A stretch of DNA of 64,000 nt. Origin: an uncultured Barnesiella sp. GTDB taxonomy: Bacteria; Bacteroidota; Bacteroidia; Bacteroidales; Barnesiellaceae. This document shows positions 29,201-38,200 of this stretch, piece by piece. Every line of letters begins with the position of its first letter. Within the stretch, counting starts at the first letter, position 1. Both the position numbers and the translations under genes were made by a program. The notes beneath the pieces are model-generated. The model was not told the DNA's origin. It was given only the letters and a program-made list of their open reading frames with translations, and did no database searches. The stretch spans positions 98,114 to 162,113 of the forward strand of contig CALUFO010000003.1 in assembly GCA_944320015.1 (NCBI GenBank). The letters are read 5' to 3'.

Positions 29201-29514
29201 TCAAAAATCACAATCGATTTTTCAGAAACGATGTTATAATCCAGATTCTTGTCCTTCAACACGGCGTCCAAGACATCGGTGACACTTGCATTGCTCACCG
29301 AGACCGTGACATCTTCGTCGTTGTCCAAAACCACATTCCTGTACGCAAAACGATAGGTCGTTTGCTCTTCGATTACCGAAAACAACTCTTCAAGTGTAGA
29401 GTTCTTCAATTCAATAGTCACACCTTGACTTTGAGCCGACAGCACTCCTATGTTCCCTACCACGAGGAAAAATAGAATCAACTGTCTAAGCCGACGTTTT
29501 ATAAACTTTTCCAT
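26203..29514 (-). CDS. SusC/RagA family TonB-linked outer membrane protein with STN domain
   Basis: 1103-residue TonB-dependent glycan transporter. Domains in order: signal region (1-28); STN domain (about 33-107, LKNSTLEELFSVIEEQTTY), which contacts the FecR anti-sigma factor; carboxypeptidase-regulatory-like domain (119-190); TonB-box-like stretch DEVVVVAYG (194-202); plug domain with the SusC-type LQGTVPGLIITDNGGKPG; and the beta-barrel to the end. The STN domain and the neighbouring sigma/FecR genes together indicate trans-envelope regulation. It is separated from fecR by a terminator, so it should have its own sigma-dependent promoter in 29515-29700. Confidence 0.96.
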   Translation of the reverse strand: MEKFIKRRLRQLILFFLVVGNIGVLSAQSQGVTIELKNSTLEELFSVIEEQTTYRFAYRNVVLDNDEDVTVSVSNASVTDVLDAVLKDKNLDYNIVSEKSIVIFDKRPDSAADSSKTIIVKGSVYDETQTPVIGANIVVEGSNVATVSDVEGNFSINAPANGKLEVSYVGYNKEQVEINGRTTLRIDITPMVLDEVVVVAYGTQKKSSVTGAIDVISSKTIEQVPTSNIAYSLQGTVPGLIITDNGGKPGSTPSLNIRAIGTMSSTEPLVIIDGVPAGLGDFYALSSTDVESISVLKDASSAAIYGSRASNGVLLVTTRKGNRETNPTVDISYTASMQTPTKVPELVDSWDYAMLVNESYVQAGGNPQYTDEQIQMMRDGSNPDLYSNTNWWKSAVKGNDSMHQANVRVSGGTEKTSYMLSGGYTSQQGLVDYTDFSKYNARANLSTKIVDNFEVMGGFSYYKSSSKTPDHYDSFFSTILNMPPYLPIKRSNGEWGHLNNEDSNPVAWITDGGHTKSYDNNFLMNGMANWEIIPGLRAKAQFSYNLWEVGSSSIYRTITFVNEDGSEKYSNDPNSVSRSMTERSQTTLQTTLEYEKKIKQHAFKILAGFTDEHYNSHWVGANRKNIPDNKLEEIDGATGTGDLKDNWGNSDEWRMYSYFGRVNYDFSSRYFLEFNLRYDGSSRLAPGHQYTLFPSGSIGWRLSEEKFMAPLRTVLDNLKLRASYGSLGNQAISLYQYANVMANNPEEYMFGHQLAPGAYLNILPNYDLGWEISTMLDIGVDFNLFNNRLIGSYDWYRKKTDGILLDLPVSGVIGVPVSVQNAGVMASWGHELQLSWRDKVSEFNYGITLSFSDQMNEVLDLKGTGPHIYDRTIIAEGKPLNTLYGYKCLGFFTSEEEIQNSPKPEGYASQIKVGDLKYADLSGPDGVPDGKIDSYDKIDIGWSAPRYMFGIDFTGEYKGFDFRVFFQGVGKRDEFIYGSLVLNPTSKSLLEDRWNPNQSVEYNLAHAKLPRYVNGQQNNYEISDFYVKSAAYLRLKNLQVGYTLPKNLTRKICFEKVRFSLSANNLFTLTSYPYVDPEGTSGGAYYPQLRTFTLGVELTIGKN

Positions 29515-29712
29515 GGTTATTAAATTATTTTTATGACGTATCTTTTATATGTATATAGAAAGACAGGAGGACAATAAAAAGGTACTTTTAAAAAAGCATG
29601 TTTAAAAACACATTTTTCAACTTCAATAAATATGGACTAATAAAATATGAATTGAGGGTCACGCCGCCGGGGCGATAGACCGCCGTCCATTCATGGTATT
29701 AAATAGCTAAAA
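29515..29712 (-). promoter_or_regulatory. susC upstream region (likely target of the PUL sigma factor)
   Basis: About 200 bases between the fecR terminator and the susC start. I find no TAnnTTTG box here, unlike at most other genes in the window. This is consistent with transcription by the ECF sigma factor from a different motif, but I cannot point to it. A-rich leader; no small gene seen. Confidence 0.35.
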
Positions 29713-29752
29713 AAGAGAATGTCCGATTCAAAAGGGGAACCGGACATTCTCT
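29713..29752 (-). terminator. Terminator separating fecR from susC
   Basis: AGAGAATGTCCG, 15-base loop, CGGACATTCTCT, followed on the minus strand by TTTTTTAG. It is a textbook rho-independent terminator 86 bases after the fecR stop. Confidence 0.85.
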
Positions 29753-29837
29753 TCTCTCCATGACAGCCTGTAAAAAGCTGTCACGAAACAGGAGGAACAA
29801 AATAACAATATCCAAACAAATCGAATTTGCGCAAATA

Positions 29838-30806
29838 CTATTTCGACGAGAAATAAATATCTTTGGCTTCGACTCGATAATTCATGTGATAAGAATATTT
29901 CAGTATTTCCAGCGCATCGAGCAAATCATTCGCAGGCACTTTCCCTGTGAACAAATCGCTGTTCATTTCCATATCTTCTATGTGAATGTCTACGCCATAA
30001 TTTCTTTCAAGGACAGCTACGACGCTATCCAACCGCTCATCGAGGAACATCAACTCATTGCTCTTCCACACCGAGGCATTCTCGGGTTTCTCTTCCTCCC
30101 ATATCGAGATGCTGCCATCTCGACAATCGAGCACGGCTTTTTGGCGAGGCAGCAACCTCTTATCCTCCTTCCGCGACGACACCAACACCTCGCCTTCCTC
30201 CAAAGTAATTTCCATCGTTTCATTACCAGCGTATGCGTGCAAATTAAACTTGGTGCCCAATACCTTCACGGTCAAATCGCTCGCCGTGATAATAAACGGC
30301 ACCGACTTGTTCCGAGCCACATCGAAATACGCCTCGCCATTGAAATCCACACAACGCTCGTCACGGTTAAAATCCTTGGGAGAATACACCAACGAGCTGT
30401 TCGAGTTCATCGTCACTTTCGTGCCATCGGGCAGAACCAAATTCGCACGCTCTCCGGCCAAGGTTGTAAACAACACCTCACCACTCGACAGCGAACGGCT
30501 CTCTTGATAGAAATAGATTGTAGCCAAAATGAAAAACGGGAGCAAAACAGCAGCGGCCACTCGCCCCCACGACCACCAAGGCTTGACGCTACGCTCGGGG
30601 AACAAATCGTCGTCTATCTCCCTTTTCAAGCGGGTCAAACGCTGTGCCGTCACGGGACTGTCGTCTACCAGGACGTCCTCCTGCCAACTTTTAGATAACC
30701 GTTCTTCCAATTGGCTGTCCGACATGCCGTTGATTTCAGCTCTGAACTCTTTCAATTCTTCCGGAGTGAGACAATTTCTTTTATATTTTTCTTCTAATGT
30801 ATCCAT
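29838..30806 (-). CDS. FecR family anti-sigma factor
   Basis: 322-residue single-pass inner membrane protein. The cytoplasmic N-terminus (about 1-80) binds the sigma factor, a transmembrane helix runs about 82-100 (GRVAAAVLLPFFILATIYFY), and the periplasmic FecR domain follows (LVLPDGTKVTMNSNSSLVY, GEAYFDV, VKVLGTKFNLHAY). The C-terminal part (DLLDALEILKYSYHMNYRVE) is the region that pairs with the STN domain of SusC-like proteins. It lies 58 bases after the sigma gene and is followed by its own terminator. It transmits substrate presence from SusC to the sigma factor. Confidence 0.94.
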   Translation of the reverse strand: MDTLEEKYKRNCLTPEELKEFRAEINGMSDSQLEERLSKSWQEDVLVDDSPVTAQRLTRLKREIDDDLFPERSVKPWWSWGRVAAAVLLPFFILATIYFYQESRSLSSGEVLFTTLAGERANLVLPDGTKVTMNSNSSLVYSPKDFNRDERCVDFNGEAYFDVARNKSVPFIITASDLTVKVLGTKFNLHAYAGNETMEITLEEGEVLVSSRKEDKRLLPRQKAVLDCRDGSISIWEEEKPENASVWKSNELMFLDERLDSVVAVLERNYGVDIHIEDMEMNSDLFTGKVPANDLLDALEILKYSYHMNYRVEAKDIYFSSK

Positions 30807-30864
30807 ACAACTGGCTCTGTTTTTATAAAGACAACAAAAACGTCTTTTTATATCAATATTTAAA

Positions 30865-31434
30865 CTACTTTAACATAAATAAAATAATTAAAACAAGGCT
30901 CTTCTTCAATAAATCCTTCAAAAGTTTCAATCCCGCCGAAAGGGCATTTTTCACAGTTTGTTCTTTAAGTTTCAATTTATCAGCCGTTTCCTTTATCGAC
31001 AATTGCTCCAACTTGACACATTCTATCACCTCCCGTTGCGTGGCCGACAAGCTCTTCATCGCCTTTTTGAGCGACCGGCAAAAATCATCATACTCCACCA
31101 CCGACGAAGTGTCGCTCACCGAATACTTCCCTTCGTTGCAATAATTCACATACTCTTCAAACACATAAGAGTTCACCCGCGACTTATACCTGTTGATAAT
31201 TTGGTTCTTGGCTATTTTAAAGATAAAAGCGCTCAGGAGCTCCCCATGGACAATACTTTGCTTATTAATCCAAAGTTTTATAAACACATCTTGCACTATC
31301 TCCTCGGAATCTTCCCTCGACTTGACATATTGCATGCAATAGGCATACAATCGGGACGAATACATATCATATATTCTATTGAAGGCCTCTTGTGATTCCC
31401 GTTTCAATTGATATACCAGTTCTTCCTCATTCAT
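30865..31434 (-). CDS. RNA polymerase ECF sigma factor
   Basis: 189-residue ECF sigma-70 factor. Region 2 occupies about residues 10-75 (FNRIYDMYSSRLYAYCMQYVKSREDSEEIVQDVFIKLW, given by its extent), and region 4 about 120-170 with the helix-turn-helix LSIKETADKLKLKEQTVKNAL. The C-terminal LLKKSLVLIILFMLK is hydrophobic and typical of the Bacteroidetes sigma factors with FecR partners. It is the first gene of the PUL. I expect it to activate susC and the genes downstream. Confidence 0.95.
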   Translation of the reverse strand: MNEEELVYQLKRESQEAFNRIYDMYSSRLYAYCMQYVKSREDSEEIVQDVFIKLWINKQSIVHGELLSAFIFKIAKNQIINRYKSRVNSYVFEEYVNYCNEGKYSVSDTSSVVEYDDFCRSLKKAMKSLSATQREVIECVKLEQLSIKETADKLKLKEQTVKNALSAGLKLLKDLLKKSLVLIILFMLK

Positions 31435-31644
31435 AATCCGATTATTTATAGCACAACGGGACTCCTATCTCGCCTATTCCATTCGTGTTCTCCTGATATT
31501 CCATAAACAGTAGACGACTCAAAACCATCTACTATCTTGCGATTGTATTTTTCCCTGTCTTATTGCGGCGAAGATAACGATTTTCACACACATACCCTCA
31601 TAATCATCGTTAAATCTACATCGATCTATAATCCTTTAAGAAGT
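31435..31644. other. Upstream region of the PUL sigma gene
   Basis: About 210 bases of AT-rich sequence before the dispersed repeat. No TAnnTTTG box facing the sigma gene is clear. No gene or RNA is supported. Confidence 0.3.
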
Positions 31645-31769
31645 TCCCTTAGGTGTATCAGAATTGATAAAATACAAGGCATTGAGAGTGGGGGCGACAG
31701 GAGTTTACCCCCATAAATAACTTAGCCCGAATCCCGATAATAACGCAGCAGTTTGCAATGATGACACAC
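31645..31769 (+). repeat. Dispersed 125-bp repeat, copy 1
   Basis: Begins TCCCTTAGGTGT and ends GCAATGATGACACAC. The second copy is at 53125-53250, on the same strand, with about nine differences in 126 positions. It contains a GGAGTTTACCCCC hairpin-like core. It ends 20 bases from the hipA-like stop codon. No open frame or inverted ends were found. Confidence 0.85.
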
Positions 31770-31788
31770 ACGGCTTTCAGGCATTCTG

Positions 31789-33045
31789 CTATTTTATGCG
31801 GCTATCAAACACTCGGCCAAATATATCCATCTCTCTTGGGGATATACCCAACCGCAGAGCCAGCTTTCGCCAATCTTTCACCGCGTCGATCACTTCCCGA
31901 ATAATACGTTCCGCAATCTTGCGATTGAGCATATAATCCTCGCAGGCCTCCAACAAAATATCCAAATCAGCCTTATTGGAAGAGGTGGAAATCAGCAGGC
32001 TCTGGTATTTATTCAAAGAAGGATTCATATCGTATGCCGGAGATAATGTCCAACCTTTGGCTGTCAAAAGAAAACCATGATTACGAAAATGGTCGTCGCT
32101 ATTGCCCACACAGATATTGAATGCCACCCGACGAAAAAGCTCTTGCAGATTGGCCTCTACATGGGTACAGTTTTGGAGGACGAAATCGACAATATCCAAA
32201 TAACCATGCCCGGTAGTGGCATTGTCCCCGTCATTAAGTCCCAGCAAAGTCATTGCCGAGGCAAAATGAATCCGCCTGCCTTCCGGCATCCGGTCGAAAC
32301 GACGGGAAAGCAACGTATGGTATTTTTCCCCGACAGACAAAACTTCGGTCTGGGCGGCATTAATCCCGGCATTTATAGCGAGCCAATGGCAAAAATGCTC
32401 CCAAAGGCCGGCATCATAATCATCTTTCCGCGAAGGGAATTTAGCCACATAGAGCATTTTGTCCTCCCCGATGACACTGGCTTTCGGTCTTGCTCCGCCC
32501 AACGACGAGCCCGGTTGCACGAGTTGTGCCACCCACTTCCGGTCGGGTAGCACATTATCCTCCTCGCTCTTTTCAATTTCCACGCTGGCCGCTATCAAAT
32601 CTCGAATCTTTGCCAACGGAGGAATCTTCAACGTGTTGCCCGCATTGATAAAATCGCCGTCTATCTTCTCTTTAAACCGGAAACCTCCCATTCGGGAAAA
32701 ATCATCGATACCTGTAAGGAAATCAAAAGAAGAAAGCCTGCGTATGGGCCTATTCTCTTCCGTCGCCGCAATCTGCTCACGACGCAACAACAAAGTGCGC
32801 CCCCAACGATCGGGCAAGGCATCGGAAAAACACTTAAAAATATCGCCTCCGGGGCGCATGTATTGTATCCCCGGATAATTATTCAAATCCTCACTCAGAA
32901 ACAAATCGCCATGTACCCTCAACCACTCATCATGAAAAGCAAAGCTATAACTATCCGAGCCCCGAAGCGATTCATACCCCAGTTCCCCGACAAGCGCTAT
33001 TTCTTTAAGCCAATCAAAATCGGCATAGACATACAAGGTTTTCAT
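31789..33045 (-). CDS. HipA-like serine/threonine kinase toxin
   Basis: 418-residue HipA-family protein kinase. The N-terminal HipA couple domain (1-110) precedes the kinase core: glycine-rich phosphate loop GSSLGGARPKAS (179-190), ATP-lysine segment YVAKFPS (199-205), catalytic GNSDDHFRNH with D318, H319 and N322, and metal-binding SPAYD with D339. In E. coli HipA phosphorylates a tRNA synthetase and arrests growth. Substrate here is unknown. It is 3 bases after the HTH gene (a typical hipB-hipA order) and next to a dispersed repeat, so it behaves as an accessory toxin-antitoxin module. Confidence 0.9.
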   Translation of the reverse strand: MKTLYVYADFDWLKEIALVGELGYESLRGSDSYSFAFHDEWLRVHGDLFLSEDLNNYPGIQYMRPGGDIFKCFSDALPDRWGRTLLLRREQIAATEENRPIRRLSSFDFLTGIDDFSRMGGFRFKEKIDGDFINAGNTLKIPPLAKIRDLIAASVEIEKSEEDNVLPDRKWVAQLVQPGSSLGGARPKASVIGEDKMLYVAKFPSRKDDYDAGLWEHFCHWLAINAGINAAQTEVLSVGEKYHTLLSRRFDRMPEGRRIHFASAMTLLGLNDGDNATTGHGYLDIVDFVLQNCTHVEANLQELFRRVAFNICVGNSDDHFRNHGFLLTAKGWTLSPAYDMNPSLNKYQSLLISTSSNKADLDILLEACEDYMLNRKIAERIIREVIDAVKDWRKLALRLGISPREMDIFGRVFDSRIK

Positions 33046-33048
33046 AGC

Positions 33049-33369
33049 TTACTCTTTTTTAGATGCCCTCTCCCGTGTTTTCAAACTTAAATCCTGCAAT
33101 GCTCTTCCCAACTTGTCTTCTTTGGCCAGCCACAGAATATCATCATCGAGTTGCAACGCATATAGCACACGCAAGTATATGCCTATCGCCACCGTAGGCG
33201 CCCCTTTTTCGATTCGGGACACCGTAAGCGACGAACAGGTCGCCCGTTCCGCCACCTGTGCCACACTCAGATTCCTACGCAAACGAGCCAATTTTATCTG
33301 CTCTCCCACTACCTGCATCTTTTGCTCCAACTTGCGTGGCAACTTGGTTCCAAAGGTTCTCTTTGTCAT
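33049..33369 (-). CDS. HipB-like XRE-family antitoxin/regulator
   Basis: 106-residue DNA-binding protein with one HTH_3 domain: IKLARLRRNLSVAQVAERATCSSLTVSRIEKG near residues 27-60. It partners the following HipA-like kinase, probably by binding it and repressing its own promoter. The ATG at 33369 is chosen because the longer frame opens with a TTG at 33375; a TATATTTG box on the minus strand lies about 23 bases upstream. Confidence 0.88.
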   Translation of the reverse strand: MTKRTFGTKLPRKLEQKMQVVGEQIKLARLRRNLSVAQVAERATCSSLTVSRIEKGAPTVAIGIYLRVLYALQLDDDILWLAKEDKLGRALQDLSLKTRERASKKE

Positions 33370-33391
33370 AATCAACCTATCATATAATATG

Positions 33392-33399
33392 CAAATATA
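33392..33399 (-). promoter_or_regulatory. -7 box of the hipBA-like operon
   Basis: TATATTTG on the minus strand, about 23 bases before the antitoxin start. It supports the ATG at 33369 as the start. Confidence 0.5.
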
Positions 33400-33576
33400 T
33401 CATTTTTTCTTTATTTAATATATAGTTGATGATAAAAAACAACACCGACACCGGAATATTCGCTCAAAAGAGGCGCTATGCGGGTCAGTAAAAAATTAGT
33501 GGGGGCTTCACCGGCATTGACGGGTAAAGGATAATTTCTACTCTTTATCCCTGTGTGAGTCGAAAGGAGTCTACAA

Positions 33577-33610
33577 AAAAACAGGAATGAGAATGCTCAC
33601 CCCTGTTTTT
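33577..33610 (-). terminator. Terminator after the MarC gene
   Basis: AAAAACAGG...CCTGTTTTT on both strands, with the T-run on the minus strand after the marC stop at 33632. The interval to the hipB start holds no gene. Confidence 0.7.
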
Positions 33611-33631
33611 CCGCTATTCGATAGACGTGTC

Positions 33632-34228
33632 TTAAAACGATTCGAGCGCCACAGCGAGATTCTGCAAGAACATGCGCACCGAAAGCGCCAACAGAATGAT
33701 ACCGAAGAATTTACGCAACACATAAACACCGGTCTTTCCCAATATACGCTCCAAGATGTGCACATTGCGTATCACGACGTAGATGACGATAATATTCAAT
33801 ACCAGCGCCGCCAAAATACTGCCCAATCCATACAGCGCCCGCAGTGAAAGCAATGTCGTGAAAGAGCCGGCCCCCGCAATCAACGGGAAGACGATGGGCA
33901 CGATCGACGCCGCCCCCTCGGGGCCGTCGTTTCGGAATATCTCGATTCCCAGCAGCATCTCGATAGCCATGACAAAAATGACCAGCGCGCCGGCAATGGC
34001 AAACGACGATATATCGACTTGGAATAATTCGAGAATCATGTTCCCCATGAAAAGAAAGGCGAGAAACGTTACCAACGAGTAAACAGCGGCTTTCCAAGCA
34101 ATGATTTTATGCCCCCTCTGCTTCATGTCGATGATAATAGGTGTAAGCCCCGTTATATCGATAACGGCAAAAAGAGTGATAAACGCGCTCAGGAAGTCTC
34201 GAAAATTAAACGACAATACCTCTTCCAT
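33632..34228 (-). CDS. MarC family integral membrane protein
   Basis: 198-residue membrane protein with six predicted transmembrane helices and the MarC family features: AFITLFAVIDITGLTPIIIDM at the start, the PIVFPLIAGAGSFTTLL loop near 110 and a final helix FGIILLALSVRMFL. Members are annotated as putative transporters, but no function is firmly established (the early multiple-drug-resistance link is doubtful). It is divergent from the Crp/Fnr gene and is a stand-alone unit. Confidence 0.9.
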   Translation of the reverse strand: MEEVLSFNFRDFLSAFITLFAVIDITGLTPIIIDMKQRGHKIIAWKAAVYSLVTFLAFLFMGNMILELFQVDISSFAIAGALVIFVMAIEMLLGIEIFRNDGPEGAASIVPIVFPLIAGAGSFTTLLSLRALYGLGSILAALVLNIIVIYVVIRNVHILERILGKTGVYVLRKFFGIILLALSVRMFLQNLAVALESF

Positions 34229-34410
34229 AATTGATACAGTTTAGGTGTGTGACAACAATTTCGTGTGCCGTTGCAACAGCCCGGCCGGGATTCCCCCGTG
34301 GCCCTTGCATTCAACAGTCGTGCAAAGTTAATGAAAAAAAAAGAAATGTATTCTTTCTAAACAAAGAAGATGTTTCTGTTTTTAATCGAATTATCGTGAA
34401 AAAAAATTGT

Positions 34411-34418
34411 TAGATTTG
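34411..34418 (+). promoter_or_regulatory. -7 box of the Crp/Fnr-family gene
   Basis: TAGATTTG, about 22 bases before the ATG at 34440. No clear -33 TTTG. Confidence 0.45.
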
Positions 34419-34439
34419 AAGTATCTAATCGTATAGCGT

Positions 34440-35135
34440 ATGACCAGCATGTATGATGTTTTATTGCAGCTCCCTATTTTTCAAGGAGTAAGCCGGAACA
34501 AAATTTCGGAGCTTATCGAGAAAATGAAATTCCATTTTCTCAAATACCCCGACGGGGAAAAAATCGTTGCCGCAGGCGAAGAGTGTAACCATTTGAAGTT
34601 TCTTATTTCGGGAGAAATAAGGTCGGAGTTGATTACTCAAAACGAGAAAATGAAAATCACCGAGACGATACAGGCACCCAACGTGATGGCGCCCGAGCAT
34701 CTGTTCGGCCGCGACACCTATTTCCCCGCCGACCTTTACGCCGTAGGCACGGTAGGTATCATGCAAATCGAGAAACCTTCGGTGGTACAAATGTTGCAAG
34801 AGGAACCTATCTTCCTGCTCAATCTACTGAACATTCTTTCACGTCGCTCGCAAAGGGCGCTCGAAAGTTTCACCGCACTCTCGTCGAACGACCTCAAAGA
34901 ACGGCTGGCTTTTTGGGTTCTGTGCCTCACCCAGCAAAAATCGACCGATATTCGCATCGTGTGCAAGCAAAAAGACCTGTATGCCTTCTTCGGTGTACAG
35001 CGTTCGATTTTCCTCTCTACGCTCGACGAGCTGAAAAACGACGGCATCATCGATTTCAACACCAAGGAAATCATTATTCTCGACCGCGCCCGGTTGAAAG
35101 ATTTCCTGTTCGATACAAACAAAGACGACTTTTAA
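34440..35135 (+). CDS. Crp/Fnr family transcriptional regulator
   Basis: 231-residue regulator. The N-terminal cyclic-nucleotide-binding-like beta-roll (about 15-120: LPIFQGVSRNKISELIEKM, EECNHLKFLISGEIR) is followed by the dimer helix and a C-terminal domain with winged helix (AFFGVQRSIFLSTLDELKNDGIID near 180-205). No Cys cluster of an Fnr-type [4Fe-4S] centre is seen and the cAMP-binding residues are not obvious, so the ligand is unknown. It lies tail-to-tail with the pyruvate:ferredoxin oxidoreductase gene, a frequent neighbour in Bacteroidales. Confidence 0.9.
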   Translation: MTSMYDVLLQLPIFQGVSRNKISELIEKMKFHFLKYPDGEKIVAAGEECNHLKFLISGEIRSELITQNEKMKITETIQAPNVMAPEHLFGRDTYFPADLYAVGTVGIMQIEKPSVVQMLQEEPIFLLNLLNILSRRSQRALESFTALSSNDLKERLAFWVLCLTQQKSTDIRIVCKQKDLYAFFGVQRSIFLSTLDELKNDGIIDFNTKEIIILDRARLKDFLFDTNKDDF

Positions 35136-35165
35136 CGACATAAACGTCGGTTATTCCAAAAAAGG

Positions 35166-35197
35166 ACGAGGCCCCATAAGCCTCGTTTCTTTTTTTA
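35166..35197 (+). terminator. Terminator of the Crp/Fnr-family gene
   Basis: ACGAGGC, 7-base loop, GCCTCGT, then TTCTTTTTTT. It begins 30 bases after the stop. Confidence 0.8.
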
Positions 35198-35201
35198 AAG
35201 C

Positions 35202-35240
35202 AAGACGACCCGGCCGATATGCGTTCGGCCGGGTCGTCTT
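35202..35240 (-). terminator. Terminator of the PFOR gene
   Basis: AAGACGACCCGGCCG, 9-base loop, CGGCCGGGTCGTCTT: a perfect 15-bp stem, 25 bases beyond the nifJ stop. A T-run on the minus strand follows. Confidence 0.8.
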
Positions 35241-35265
35241 TATGCAGCAATCGAGATCGTGTATT

Positions 35266-38200
35266 TTAGTCTTCTTGTTCTACGCCCCATTGTTGTTTGG
35301 CCAAGCGGCGATAGTTGTTATAACGCCATTTTGCGTTATCCTCGGCGGCTTGGAACAACTCGGCGGCTTCGGTCGGGTACTGTTTCATAACCGATGCGAA
35401 ACGAACTTCGCCTTTCAAGAAGTCTTGGAACTTCGACCAGTCGGGTTCCTTGCTGTCGAGCGTGAAGGGGTTCTTGCCCTCGGCTTCCAACTCGGGGTTG
35501 TAACGCCACAGGTGCCAGTAACCACAAGCTACGGCAGCGGCCTCCTCGGCTTGCGATTTGCCCATACCGGCCTTCAAACCGTGGTTGATACACGGAGCAT
35601 AAGCGATGATAATCGAAGGTCCGTTGTAAGCCTCGGCCTCGCGAATGGCTTTCAACGTTTGGGCTTGGTCGGCTCCCATAGCGACTTGCGCGCAATATAC
35701 ATACCCATAAGTCGAAGCGATAAGGCCAAGGTCTTTCTTGCGGACACGTTTGCCGGCGGCGGCAAATTTGGCGATGGCACCCACAGGTGTAGCCTTGGAA
35801 GCCTGACCACCCGTATTGGAGTAAACCTCGGTATCGAGTACGAGTATATTCACATTCTTGCCCGAAGCCAACACATGGTCGAGACCGCCGAAACCGATGT
35901 CGTACGAAGCGCCGTCGCCACCGATAATCCATTGCGATTTCTTGATGAGGTATTGGCTCAGCGAAGCTATTTCCCTGCAAATTTCGCACTTGTCGGCATT
36001 GGCTTTCACGATAGGCGTGATTTGAGCTTCGAGCTCGACCGAACGTTCGGTATTGTCCTTATCGGCGATCCAAGCGGCAAACAATTCTTTCGTTTCGGCG
36101 GGACAGCTGTCGCTTTCGATAGCCTGATTCATGAGTTTAACCAACCGGTCACGCATCTTCTCAACGGCAAGCGTCATACCCAAACCAAATTCACAGAAGT
36201 CCTCGAACAGCGAGTTGGCCCATGCCACACCTTTGCCTTTTTCGTTAGTGGTGTACGGCGTAGAGGGTATCGAGCCCGAATAGATCGAAGAGCAACCCGT
36301 AGCGTTCGACACCATTTCACGGTCGCCAAAGAGTTGAGAGATGAGTTTCACATACGGAGTCTCGCCACAGCCCGAGCAAGCGCCCGAAAATTCAAACAAC
36401 GGAGTGGCAAACTGCGAGTTCTTCACATTCGACTTAATGTCTACCAAGTGCTGTTTGCTCTTCACGCTATCGGCGCAATAGTCCCAACGGGGAGCCTCGC
36501 TCAACTGGCTTTCGAGGTCGGTCATCGACAGGGCTTTGCCATTCTTGTTACCCGGGCAAACGTCCACACAGTTGCCGCAGCCCAAGCAATCGAGCACATC
36601 GACCTGCATGCGGAAGTGCATGCCCTTCATCGTGGCGGGAACTTTCATTTCGAGGGTCTCGCCGGCTTTGAAAGGCGAGGCTGCCAACTCGTTCTCGTCA
36701 AGGACAAAAGGACGGATAGCAGCGTGCGGACAAACGTATGCGCACTTGTTACATTGGATACAGTTCTCGCTGTTCCATACAGGCACAAAGGTCGATACGC
36801 CACGTTTCTCGTATTTGGCCGTTCCGGCGGGCCAAGTACCGTCCTCGATACCCGAGAAGGCCGAGACAGGCAGGTCGTCGCCGGCTTGGGCATTGATTAC
36901 TTTCACCACGTTTTCCACAAACGCGGGAACTTTGCTGGCGGCAGCCTCGTCGTCGGGGAGGTTGGCCCATGCGGGATCGACAACGACTTGTTCATACTCA
37001 CCGCCACGATCCACGGCAGCGTAGTTTTTGTTCACTACATCTTCGCCCTTCTTACCGTAAGACTTCACGATAAATTTCTTCATCTGCTCGATAGCCAAAT
37101 CGACGGGAATAACCCCGGTAATGCGGAAGAAAGCCGATTGGAGAATCGTATTGGTGCGGTTGCCCAGCCCTATTTCCTGAGCTATCTTCGTAGCGTTGAT
37201 CGTATAGAACGAAATATTCTTCTGAGCCAACGTGCGTTTCACATTGTTGGGCAAGTGTTTTATCAACTCGTCGGCCGTCCAGATTGTATTCAACAAGAAA
37301 GTACCGTTCTGGCGGATACCACGCAGCACATCATACATGTGCAGATAGGCTTGAACGTGGCAAGCCACGAAGTTGGGCGTGTTTACCAAGTAGGTCGAAC
37401 GAATGGGGGTGTCGCCGAAACGCAAGTGCGAGCAAGTGAAACCGCCCGATTTCTTCGAGTCGTAAGAGAAATAGGCTTGGCAATATTTGTCAGTATTGTC
37501 ACCGATAATTTTCACCGAGTTCTTGTTGGCGCCCACTGTACCGTCGGCACCCAAACCATAGAATTTAGCCTCGAAGATGCCTTCGCCACCCAGCGCCAAC
37601 TCTTCTTTCGGAGGAAGCGAGGTGAAAGTGACATCATCGACGATACCAATGGTAAAGTGGTCCTTAGGCTCGGGCAAAGCAAGGTTCTCATATACCGACA
37701 AGATTTGAGTAGGAGTGGTATCTTTCGAAGCCAATCCGTAGCGGCCGCCTACGATAAGCGGGGCGTCGGCTTTGCCATAGAACACATCTTTCACATCGAG
37801 ATACAACGGTTCGCCATTTGCGCCCGGCTCTTTGGTACGGTCGAGCACAGCCACACGTTTGGCAGTTTTGGGCATAGCCGACAGGAAGTGTTCGGCCGAG
37901 AAAGGACGATACAGGTGAACAGCCACCAAGCCCACTTTCTCGCCTTTGGCCATTAGATAGTCGATAGCCTCGCGGGCAGCTTCGGTCACCGAGCCCATAG
38001 CGATAATTACACGGTCGGCATCCTCGGCGCCATAGTAGTTGAACAAGTGGTAGTCACGACCCGTGATTTTATTGATTTCTTGCATATAGTCTTCCACAAT
38101 GGCGGGCACAGCCTCGTAGTATTTATTGGAAGCCTCGCGGTGTTGGAAGAATGTATCGGGGTTCTCGGCCATACCACGCATAACCGGAGTCTCGGGATTC

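Noticed and set aside
35242..37956. 904-residue open frame on the plus strand
   Set aside because: Antisense to the well-defined PFOR gene; its sequence has no domain logic and follows from codon use of the real gene.
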